A DNA stretch of 25,252 nucleotides. It comes from Desulfobacterales bacterium (GTDB lineage Bacteria > Desulfobacterota > Desulfobacteria > Desulfobacterales > UBA11574). Position 1 is the first letter of the stretch. Each line of letters starts with the position of its first letter. The stretch covers positions 1 to 25,252 of the forward strand of contig JAQYVG010000008.1 of NCBI GenBank assembly GCA_030145595.1, written 5' to 3'. Positions 6,533 to 15,300 of the stretch are shown one piece after another. The position numbers were made by a program, and so were the translations under genes. The notes beneath the pieces are model-generated. The model was not told the origin of the DNA. It did no database searches and saw nothing but the letters and a program-made list of their open reading frames with translations.

Positions 6533-7759
6533 TCAATCTATTATCAGAATATCTGCCACCACTTCCCAGAGGTATTTGACCCGTAGATCCGGCATCCCGT
6601 ATGTTTCCGCCACGGCTTTGATCTGACCGTGGCAGCTGTGGCACGGGACCACCAGCATCTTAGCACCGGTCCTTTTGATCTGTTCCATCTTCCTGCGGGC
6701 ATAATGGATTCTTTCGTCCCGGTAGGGGGTCAATAATGTTCCTCCCCCGCCCCCGCAGCAGTATTGGTTGCCGCCTGCAGGAAAGAGATCGACCCAGTCG
6801 GAAATACACTGGTCCAGGATCCAGCGGGGTTCCTCGTAATATCCATGTCCGAACAGCTCTTGGGACTTGCGGCCGTAATTGCAGGGATCGTGGTAGGCGA
6901 CACGATGGGTTATCTTTGTTTTATCAAGCCGGATCCGTCCGGAGCGGATGTAGTCCACCAGAAGATCGAACACGGTTAAAGCTTCGAAACGGTCGAAGAA
7001 GTCCGGGTACCATTTTTGCAGCCCGTACCGGGTTGCCAGATAAGCATGCCCTCATTCCGGATACATTAGACTGGAAATGTTGAGCTGTTCCATATGTTCA
7101 ACGATTCGGCCGATAAAAGTCTTCATGGCGTCATCGTCACCCGAAAAGAGGCCCCAATTCACCCCCTCCCAGTTTTGACTCGGAATCGTCCAGTCTTCTT
7201 GGGCCAAATGAAATATCTTCCACCAGTGCACAAGATCCTCGTTCTGAGTGTTTACCAGTTTGTTGTGCAGCGTGTGTAAAAGATTTGCACCTTTTTTGTC
7301 GACAGGAATCTTGAAATCTGAAAAGCCCGGCGTTTCTGCCAGCTCCGCGCCCACATCTTCGATAATGAAAACAAAATCTTCGGCGGGCAGGCCTAAATTG
7401 TTGCCGGTCTTCAGACCCAGCTCCACGCCCTTATGGATCATTCCCGGAACTTTTTCTCGCTCCACCATTCCGCGGGCGGCCCGTATCAGGTTGGCGATAT
7501 TGATTCCCATGGGACAGGCATGTTCGCACTTACCACACATGGTGCAGAGCCAGGGCAGCTTGGAGTCGATCAGTTCGCTGTCCCTGCCCATGAGCACCAG
7601 GCGGACGATTTTCCGGGGGTCAAACCCTTTGGTACCGGTCAACGGGCATCCTGCCGCACAAGTGCCGCAGGCCATGCACAAATCAACCGGGCTGTTAATC
7701 GGACGCAAAGGGGCCTGTTCTTTGATGACGGACGGATATCGTTTGGTTATAGTTTCCAT
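6533..7759 (-). CDS. DsrK/HmcF/HdrD-like iron-sulfur protein, predicted selenoprotein (Sec236 at in-frame TGA)
   Basis: Read through one TGA (7054-7052), this is a single 408-residue protein; otherwise it splits into two ORFs. The N-terminal half has two [4Fe-4S] motifs: C28-x2-C-x2-C-x3-C38 (C-M-A-C-G-T-C-A-A-G-C) and C72-x2-C-x2-C-x3-C82. The C-terminal half has a CCG domain: C293 (H-D-P-C-N-Y), C334-C335 (Y-C-C-G-G-G-G-G) and C373-x2-C376. The TGA falls in Y-P-E-[U]-G-H-A-Y, which aligns with T-E-C284-G-H-A-Y of the paralogue at 18639-20033, so Sec replaces a conserved Cys at the catalytic cluster side. The frame, alignment and residue spacing are continuous across the TGA. A SECIS-like hairpin follows it. 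As the last gene of the Hdr operon it probably receives electrons from the HdrA-type flavoproteins and reduces a disulfide or passes electrons on. Its substrate is unknown. Confidence 0.82.
7018..7054 (-). promoter_or_regulatory. SECIS-like element at TGA (selenocysteine insertion)
   Basis: On the - strand, the TGA (7054-7052) is followed by a hairpin at nucleotides 16-34 after it (7036-7018). GCA pairs with UGC, then one A/C mismatch, then CCCG pairs with CGGG, with loop GUA at nucleotides 24-26. A bacterial SECIS needs a short stem-loop at this distance with a G at the start of the loop. The spacing and loop position are identical to those of the hairpin in the formate dehydrogenase gene at 21930-21966. 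Confidence 0.7.
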
Positions 7760-7781
7760 AGATAATGATTCCTTGATATAT

Positions 7782-10733
7782 TTACAGCGCTGCTTCGATG
7801 GCGCCCATGATTCCGTTTTCCTCGAAACTTTCTATAATTGTGGCGCTGTTGGGACAGCCGGCGGCGCATACCCCGCATCCCTGACAGGCCGCATGATCCA
7901 CCTGGACCCTTTGCAACTCGAAATCCATGTAGCGTGCGCCATGGGGACATACATGCATGCAAGTTTCGCAGAGCGAACAGAAGACATGGCGCACCCGGGC
8001 AGTATGCCTTGAAGCAATCATTGTATCTTTAGAGAGTATGCGCAGTGCTCTCTGCGCCGCAGCTTTGCCTTCATCCATGGCTTCATTCGCCCGAGACGGA
8101 GAACGCCCCACCCCGCATATAAAAATGCCCTCCCGGCCGGTATCAACCGGACGCCATTTACTGTCCGCTTCCCTGATAAAGCCGTCGCAGGTGGTTTTTA
8201 AATTAAAAATTGAAACCAGGTCTGCGGCCGGATTGGGTACGATACCGGTGGCCAGGGCAACCAGGTCCGCTTCAAAAAAGACCGGTTCATCAAGTACGGG
8301 ATCCGATCCCTCTACCATGATCCGGCCTGATTCTATGCGCACCCGTGGTTTGTTCTCCAAATCATAGGGGATAAACATAACGCCTTTTCGGCGGGCCTGG
8401 GTATATACTTGTTCCGAATTTCCATAGGTCATGATATCTCGGTAAAAAATATAAACCTGCGATTGTGGATAGACTTCTCGGAGAGTAATCGCCGCCTTCA
8501 GGGATTTTAAGCAGCAGATACGGCTGCAATAATTGCGCGGTTCTTCACGGGAATCCACGCACTGAATAAAAACTATCGTTGCGTTTGAGCCGACTGCAAA
8601 ATCCGGCTGTTGAAGGCGTTCCTCAAGTTCGAACAGGGTCGTGATCTTATTGTTTTTTCTGTACGAGTAAGCCGTTGTTTCCGCAGCTCGCCCGCCGGTG
8701 GCCAGAATGGTGACACCGTGCAAAAGAGACTTTTCATCTTTATTGTTGCTGCGAATGCGGGTGACAAACCGACCGGGATTGCCAAAACTTTGTATTACTT
8801 CGGCTTCAGAATGGATTGTAATCAGCGGATGATTTTCCACCTCGGTGACAAGTGTTCTGATCGTCTCTCTGCTCTCTGCTGACTGGATATTGGACCAATT
8901 GCCTCCCAATCGGCTTGTCTTTTCCACTAAAGATACCTTAAAGTCCCGAACTGCCAATGATATTGCCGCTGTCAGACCGGCCGGGCCGGCGCCGACAATC
9001 AAGGCACTTTTGCTTACCGGGTAAAGGGCGGGCTCGACCGGATTATGGCTGAAAAGTCGCCGGATACTCATCTCCAGTTCACAAAGTACTGCCCGGGTTC
9101 GAAAGGCAAGATCGGTCGCCTGGTCAACCATGCTGCGCAGATTGATGACTTCCATCAGTGACGGCATAATTCCTGTTTCTTGGCTGAGCTCTTTCAGGCG
9201 GGGCAAGTAAACCAAGGGATTGCATGCGGCCAGCAAGAGACGGTTGGCCGTTGTATTGCGCAGCATCGCAATCATTTCGTCCCATCCGTTTTGATCGCAA
9301 ATCATCTTAATGCGGGCAATCTCTATCCTGCCCGGCATGTTTTTGAGTTCGGCTTTGATCCTGTCCCAATCCAGCACCGGTTTAAGGAAGTCTCCGCAGG
9401 TACAAAGAACGATCTGAAGCTGGGGTTTTTCTTCACAGACGGCATCAAAATAAAGTTTTTCCGGTCTTTGCTGCAATAAAGCAGATCCCTTTTTAGACAC
9501 CGAGCGGCCGGCCTTTTCTGAAGCAACGCTGGCACTGATGACCGCCCCTTGAATATCCATGAAACCCCGAGCGGAATTAACGGTAAAAACGCCTTCCCGA
9601 CTTGCAAATTCAGGAAGCTGGAATTCCGGATTTTTCCCGGTTGAGAGCACTGCCATATCAAATGTTTCATCAATCGGATTTCCGGAAGAATCGATATAAC
9701 TGATAAGAATATCTTTATCATTTTCAGCCGGTTCGATACTGTGAACCCGGCAGCGGACAAAGCGGATACCGGCGTCCTTTTCCGCCCGATCCTTGTAGCG
9801 CTGGAAATCCCGTCCGAAAGTACGCATGTCCATGTAAAAAATAGCGGTCCGGGCATCTTTACCGATTTTCCGGCTGGCAAGGAGAGCCTCCTTAACAGCG
9901 AACATACAGCAGGCAGTGGAGCAGTAATCGGCTCCGATCATTATATTTCTCGACCCCACACACTGGATCCAGGCGATTTTTTTTAAGGCTTTGCCGTCCG
10001 ATGGTCGAAACAGCCGCCCTTGATAAGGCCCGCTGCTGCTAAGTATTCTTTCAAATGCCGTGGCCGTTACCACATTCGGCAAATGTCCGAAGCCGTAAAG
10101 GTCAACATGGCCGGGATCGTACAGTTCCACCCCGGTGGAGATAATAACCGCCGGGATATTTTCAAGCACAAGCGTTTCGGGTTGGTTGTCAAGATCAATG
10201 GACCCGGTTGGGCAGGCATCCCGGCACGCTCCGCAAAGGCTGCAGGTGTCCCAGTCTATGACGCGCTGATTGGGAATCTGATGGGGCGTTGGAAGATAAA
10301 TTGCTTTACGCTTTCTAAAACCTGCGCTGAATTCATCTGAAATTTCGATATTGCATTCAGATTCACAATCCCGGCATCCGGTGCAGCGATCAGGATCAAC
10401 ACCTTGGGGGCGTCTTGAAATGGTTACTGTAAGGTTTCCGGCATTTCCCTCGATGGAAATTATTTCTGTTGATAGCAGAATCTCAATATTTTCGTGAAAC
10501 AACCCTTTTCGGAGGCAAAACTGCTGTCCGTTATCCCGATCGATCATGGGCAGCATGCGACACATGCCGCAGTGATTATCCGGAAACTGATGGTCCAGCT
10601 GAGAAAGGATCCCCCCCATCGCCGGGGCTTTGTCGATAAGACATACACGGTGTCCCGTTTCGGCCAGATCGAGTGCCGAGCGGATTCCGCTGATCCCGGC
10701 TCCTACTACCAGTATCTTTGTATTTTTAATCAT
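7782..10733 (-). CDS. HdrA-like flavoprotein, double FAD module (983 aa)
   Basis: This is a heterodisulfide reductase A-type protein with two HdrA-like modules in one chain. Module 1 has a FAD fold (V-V-G-A-G-I-S-G near 10), H-C-G-M-C-R-M-L-P near 54-62 where classical HdrA has D-C-A-A-C, and two ferredoxin motifs at about 117-127 and 164-174. A linker at about 437-540 resembles the HdrA N-terminal domain (V-L-C-T-C-G-D). Module 2 has a second FAD motif (I-V-G-A-G-P-A-G near 580) and ends with two more [4Fe-4S] motifs at about 913-960 (C-S-L-C-E-T-C and C-Q-G-C-G-V-C). HdrA proteins perform flavin-based electron bifurcation and route electrons between ferredoxin, MvhD and HdrBC. It lies 23 nt after the FrhB-like gene and 22 nt before the selenoprotein gene. 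The usual length is about 650 residues, so this is a fused or duplicated form. Confidence 0.85.
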   Translation of the reverse strand: MIKNTKILVVGAGISGIRSALDLAETGHRVCLIDKAPAMGGILSQLDHQFPDNHCGMCRMLPMIDRDNGQQFCLRKGLFHENIEILLSTEIISIEGNAGNLTVTISRRPQGVDPDRCTGCRDCESECNIEISDEFSAGFRKRKAIYLPTPHQIPNQRVIDWDTCSLCGACRDACPTGSIDLDNQPETLVLENIPAVIISTGVELYDPGHVDLYGFGHLPNVVTATAFERILSSSGPYQGRLFRPSDGKALKKIAWIQCVGSRNIMIGADYCSTACCMFAVKEALLASRKIGKDARTAIFYMDMRTFGRDFQRYKDRAEKDAGIRFVRCRVHSIEPAENDKDILISYIDSSGNPIDETFDMAVLSTGKNPEFQLPEFASREGVFTVNSARGFMDIQGAVISASVASEKAGRSVSKKGSALLQQRPEKLYFDAVCEEKPQLQIVLCTCGDFLKPVLDWDRIKAELKNMPGRIEIARIKMICDQNGWDEMIAMLRNTTANRLLLAACNPLVYLPRLKELSQETGIMPSLMEVINLRSMVDQATDLAFRTRAVLCELEMSIRRLFSHNPVEPALYPVSKSALIVGAGPAGLTAAISLAVRDFKVSLVEKTSRLGGNWSNIQSAESRETIRTLVTEVENHPLITIHSEAEVIQSFGNPGRFVTRIRSNNKDEKSLLHGVTILATGGRAAETTAYSYRKNNKITTLFELEERLQQPDFAVGSNATIVFIQCVDSREEPRNYCSRICCLKSLKAAITLREVYPQSQVYIFYRDIMTYGNSEQVYTQARRKGVMFIPYDLENKPRVRIESGRIMVEGSDPVLDEPVFFEADLVALATGIVPNPAADLVSIFNLKTTCDGFIREADSKWRPVDTGREGIFICGVGRSPSRANEAMDEGKAAAQRALRILSKDTMIASRHTARVRHVFCSLCETCMHVCPHGARYMDFELQRVQVDHAACQGCGVCAAGCPNSATIIESFEENGIMGAIEAAL

Positions 10734-10756
10734 TTTTCAATATTTCTGGATGGACA

Positions 10757-11857
10757 TTAGACGCTCGATTCTGACAACTCTTCTTCAAACACTAAATACG
10801 GGATCGGTTCCGATATATCGCGCCCGGGTTGATAGTCAAACAGTGCCTGGGTCTGGGCCGCCACCGTCCGGAATATATCGGCAACCGGAATATTACTGGG
10901 GCAGACACTGCTGCAATGTCCGCATCCCACACAGGCGTGGCTCATGTGCGCAAGGCGGGTTAAGTGAAACATGGTGGTGTCCGTCGGCAGTTTAACGGCC
11001 CCCCGTTTCATGGCTCGTCGCAGCAGCGTTTCCGGGGGGTGTGCGAAAATGTCGGTTATAAAAACACACTCTTTGCAATAGCAAACCGGGCAGCTGATAC
11101 GGCAGCTGTGACAACTGAGACATGTAGCAATGAGTTCTTGAAATTTTTCAATATGATTTATTTTTTCAACGGTTGCTTTAAAAAGGGCGTCTCGAGCCGC
11201 TATCCGCCCTTGAAGAAGTTTCCCGACCGCTGCCGCCCTACTCTCCGGCTCATCTGCAACCGCAAGCTCCAGTTGGGTGATCAGCGTATCACCGGTTTCG
11301 GTTTCGGCCGTGATCCCTACTCCGCCTTCGGGAGCCCCCAGCAGACTTATCGTTAAATCCACCCCTGCCGGCGTGAACTGCTCACAGACTCCGCATGCCC
11401 GGGTTACCTCGGCTTGCATATCAGGATTTTTGTAAAAAACAGATGTAAAATCAGAAACTTCGGAAGCATGCTGAATATATGCCTGATTTTCCAGGCGTCC
11501 AAGACATTCGACTCCGATTAGAATCACATTTTCAAGAGAGCACTGTTTCAGTTTCACCAGTTCAATCAAGGCCCGCTGTTCGCAGGGCCGCAAAACCAGG
11601 GCTATCCGCTTTCCTGTGGGTTGTTTTGTGACGGCAGCCGCTTGGCGGGCAGCGTTGAACGGGGCAACCGGTGCCAGTGGGTCTATTCCTTCCATCTTGC
11701 CGGGGTCGCAAAACAGAGTCGGCATCGGCAATAGGGAATAAGGGTTGCGGGCTGCCGCCAGTATTGCATCTACCAGTTTTTGGGAAAGCATTTTTTCAAG
11801 GACCGACTTGACGGCATGAACAGGGGATCTATTCTTTACTAAAGCATATCTGATCAT
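10757..11857 (-). CDS. FrhB/FdhB-like (F420 hydrogenase/dehydrogenase beta family) iron-sulfur flavoprotein
   Basis: This 366-residue protein has an N-terminal region of the FrhB/FdhB family (L-R-P-C-E-Q-R-A-L-I-E-L near 89-100, G-V-E-C-L-G-R near 115), which binds FAD and delivers or accepts electron pairs. Two [4Fe-4S] motifs follow: C246-x2-C-x2-C-x3-C256 with extra cysteines at 259, 261 and 264, and C309-x2-C-x2-C-x3-C319. In methanogens this family couples F420 to hydrogenase or formate dehydrogenase. In sulfate reducers such genes occur inside hdr/mvhD clusters, where the donor is usually unknown. The operon position, 12 nt after mvhD, argues for a subunit that links an electron pair donor to the MvhD-HdrA unit. 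A GAGG ribosome site precedes the start. Confidence 0.8.
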   Translation of the reverse strand: MIRYALVKNRSPVHAVKSVLEKMLSQKLVDAILAAARNPYSLLPMPTLFCDPGKMEGIDPLAPVAPFNAARQAAAVTKQPTGKRIALVLRPCEQRALIELVKLKQCSLENVILIGVECLGRLENQAYIQHASEVSDFTSVFYKNPDMQAEVTRACGVCEQFTPAGVDLTISLLGAPEGGVGITAETETGDTLITQLELAVADEPESRAAAVGKLLQGRIAARDALFKATVEKINHIEKFQELIATCLSCHSCRISCPVCYCKECVFITDIFAHPPETLLRRAMKRGAVKLPTDTTMFHLTRLAHMSHACVGCGHCSSVCPSNIPVADIFRTVAAQTQALFDYQPGRDISEPIPYLVFEEELSESSV

Positions 11858-11869
11858 TAAGGACCTCGC

Positions 11870-12292
11870 TTAAAGCACCATTCGGTTGTTTGTCTGACCG
11901 GGGCCTAACGTTTTGATGGCCGTAACAAAATCAGTCATGTTCTGCTGAAATTCCGGTCCCTCACTGGCTCCGATCCAGCGGAGTCTTAAGCGCTCCGGCT
12001 CGAATCCGAATTGTTCCAGAATTTTTCCTGTACCTAAAATCCGCTTTTTGGCCTTAAGATTGCCATCGATGTAATGGCAGTCTCCCGGATGGCAGCCTCC
12101 TACGAAAACACCGTCTGCGCCGTCCAGAAACGCCTTGAGGATATATTTGGAGTCTATCATTCCGGTGCACATCATGCGTATCATCCGAATATGGGCAGGA
12201 TATGAAAGCCGGGATGTTCCCGCCAGATCAGCGGCCGTATAGGCACACCAGTTGCATACCAGCGCAATGATTTTAGGTTCAAAGGCGGTCAT
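11870..12292 (-). CDS. mvhD: MvhD-type [2Fe-2S] electron transfer subunit
   Basis: This is a 140-residue protein of the MvhD/FrhD delta-subunit family. The cysteine pattern is typical: C-N-W-C-A-Y near 13, M-M-C-T-G near 42, and G-G-C-H-P-G-D-C-H-Y near 66-74. MvhD links the donor (hydrogenase, formate dehydrogenase or an FrhB-like protein) to HdrA. Sec-containing MvhD variants are known, but here all positions are Cys. An AGGTGA ribosome site precedes the ATG. No MvhA/MvhG hydrogenase subunits are in the window, so a donor other than H2 is expected. Confidence 0.9.
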   Translation of the reverse strand: MTAFEPKIIALVCNWCAYTAADLAGTSRLSYPAHIRMIRMMCTGMIDSKYILKAFLDGADGVFVGGCHPGDCHYIDGNLKAKKRILGTGKILEQFGFEPERLRLRWIGASEGPEFQQNMTDFVTAIKTLGPGQTNNRMVL

Positions 12293-12337
12293 GTGTTCAC
12301 CTGTTAAACTAATTTTTTACTGCTTTAATTAAAGTGC

Positions 12338-15300
12338 TTACCAAAGAAGTGCCTCTATCTCCCCCATCACTTGCCGGTTCGTAAAATGTCTCACACCGGC
12401 CGCGCTGCTGGGGCACACTGCTGAACAACTGCCGCAGCCTTGGCACAGGGCCTCGTTGACTTTGGAAATGCTTTGCGCCGCATCAAAATGTATGGCGGAA
12501 TAGGCACAAATTTGAATACAGCTCTGACATCCTGCACAGAGATCAGGGTCAATATACGATATTGCGGCCCTGGTCCTGACTGTTCCTTTGGACAGCAGCG
12601 CGATCGCTTCTCCGGCAGCTCCCAGGGACTGGGCCACCGTATCCGGTATGTCTTTGGGCCCCTGGCAGCATCCTGCCAGAAATATTCCACGCACCGGTGT
12701 ACTCACCGGCGCCAGCTTGGCATGCAGTTCGTTGAACCACCCGTCCTGATCTCTTGAAACACCGGTTATCCGCCCGATTTCTTCGGAGCCTTCGGCCGGC
12801 TCCAGTCCCACACTTAAGATGACCATATCCACCGGCATCCTTAATGTGCGGCGGGTCAGGGTGTTTTCAGCCACGACAATAAGCCTGCCTTTATCCGCCG
12901 GATCTTCCGGGATGTCGGTTACTTCAGCCACCTTTCCACGCACAAAATGAACACCTTCCTCCTGAACCCGGTTGTAAAACTCTTCATAAAGCTTACCGGG
13001 TGCTCGTATGTCGATATAAAATTCCCAGACTTCGGCATCGGTCTTTTCTCTTATCAGGTGGGCAAACTTCATGGAATACATGCAGCAGACCCGGCTGCAG
13101 TATTTTCGGTGCCGTAAATCCCGGGAGCCAACGCAGTGGATAATAGCCACCCTCCGGGGAGGCCGGCCGTTTTTCATAACAATCTTGCCGCCGGTAGGGC
13201 CGGTAGCGTTGTTCAGACGTTCGAACTGCATGCTGGTGTACACTTCCGTAAAACGGCCGTACCCGTACTGTTCTAATGGCGTCGGGTCAAAGGGTTTGTA
13301 GCCGGTGGCGATGATCAAAGCACCGATTTCAAGATTCAGGACTTCTTCTTGCATGTCGTGGTCTACGGCCATTACTTCACAGGCTTTAACGCATTGCATG
13401 CATTCGCTGCATCCCCCGCAGTTCAGGCAGCGTCCAGCTTCGCCTGCGATCTGATCCTGGCTGAATCCTAATAAAATTTCGTTAAAATTTCCCTCTCGTT
13501 TTTCTGGTTCAAGCCGCTTCATAGCGGTTCTGGCAATTGGAGGCACTGCCGTTATTTCCGGTTTGGAAAAGGTCCATTCCGTAGAACGTCCTTCTGTTAG
13601 ATCAATGTCGTTTATAAATCGGTGAATGCTTTCGGCCGCCTCTTTTCCGCAGGCTACCGCTTCAACGACTGACTTCGGGCCGTACACCGCATCACCGCCG
13701 GCAAACACCCACGGGATCGATGTCTGCAGGGTTACCGGATCAGCCTCAATTCCTCCGTGTGGTTCCACCGGTATATCCTCAGCAGGGGCGAAATCAAGTA
13801 CGGCAGTCTGGCCGATGGCAACAATCACCGTATCCGCGGGCAGGACCTGCAATTCGGTTGGATCATACTCTGGACTGAAGCATCCGTCAGCATCAAATAC
13901 GCAGGTGCAGCGTTTAAATTCGATTCCCGAGACGATTCCGCCGGTTCCCGCAAATCTATTGGGCCCGAAGCAGTTGATGATTTCAACTTTTTCTTCCAGC
14001 AACTCTTCAATTTCATTTTCCCACGCCGGCATTTCTTCTCTGGACTCCAGGCAGACCATGGTTACTGCTTCAGCGCCCAGCCTCTTCGCCGTCAGGGCAA
14101 CGTCAACAGCAACATTGCCTCCGCCTACTACAACTACCTTGGGTCCCAGAGCCGGAGGTTTGCCCAGCGCCACATCTTTTAGAAAGGCAACACCCGGCAG
14201 CACCCCTTGCAGGTCTTCTCCTTCAACTCCCAGTTTGCGGCTGCCGTGAAGGCCTGTGGCCAGAAAGGCGGCCTTGAAGCCGTCGTTTTTCATTCCGTTA
14301 AGCGTAATATCCGTGCCGAAAGTAACCCCGGTTTTTATGGTCACTCCCATTTTTTCAATAGTTTCGATTTCAATCTCCAGAATATCTTTTGGAAGACGGT
14401 ACTCAGGAATTCCGACGGCCATCATGCCTCCGGCAACAGGGAGTTTTTCAAAAACAGTTGCCTGATATCCCTTTTGTGCCAGGAAATAGGCGCAGGTCAG
14501 GCCGGCCGGTCCGGCGCCCACTACAGCGACCTTTTCCTCCCGCTTTTCTTCGACCGCGGGAACATATTGTGATTCACCGTACAGATCTTCATCTGCCAAA
14601 AACCTGTGCAGAGACCGGATGGCCAGCGGCCCGCCGGTATCCCCACGGCTGCAGATCGATTCGCAGGGATGGTGGCAAATCCGGCCGCACACACCGGGGA
14701 AAGGGTGCTCCTGTTTGAACAGTTCAAGCGCTTGCCTGTTTTTACCTGCCCTGATCAGGGCGATGAATCCCTGAACGGCCACATGCGCCGGACAGGCTGC
14801 TTTGCACGGTGCCGTACCTTTTTTATCAATGCAGAAGGTTGCGGGGACGGCCTGAGGAAAGGAACGATAAACCGCTTTGCGCTCAGACAAACCCTCGTCA
14901 AAGGTGCTGACCATGCCAATGGGACAGACTTCAGTACAATCACCACAACCTGTACATTTGTCTTCTATCACGTATCTGGGTTTACGCCGTAGAGTTACCT
15001 CGTAATTACCCACAAAACCCGATACATGTGTGACTTCGCTGTAAGTGTAAAGGGTGATATTGGGATGCTGGCCGATGCTAACGGTTTTGGGGGTGGATAT
15101 GCATGCGGCACAGTCGAGAGTCGGAAAAGTTTTGTCCAGTTTGGCCATCTGGCCGCCGATAGAGGGCTCCCGCTCCACAAGGTGGACGTCGAAACCCGCT
15201 TCGGCCGTTGTGAGCGCTGCCTGCATTCCGGCGATCCCCCCGCCGATGATCAGAACCGACTTTTTTACCGCAACTTCACGGGTTTCAAGCGGCGCATGCC

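Noticed and set aside
7052..7054. Reading the TGA as a true stop or frameshift that makes 6533-7759 a pseudogene
   Set aside because: The frame continues without a shift, the residues on both sides align with a full-length paralogue, the TGA falls on a conserved Cys, a SECIS-like hairpin follows, and both halves keep all metal-binding cysteines.
7248..8012. 254-residue + strand ORF across the Hdr operon
   Set aside because: It is opposite two clearly identified genes and covers their junction; its composition is that of an antisense frame.
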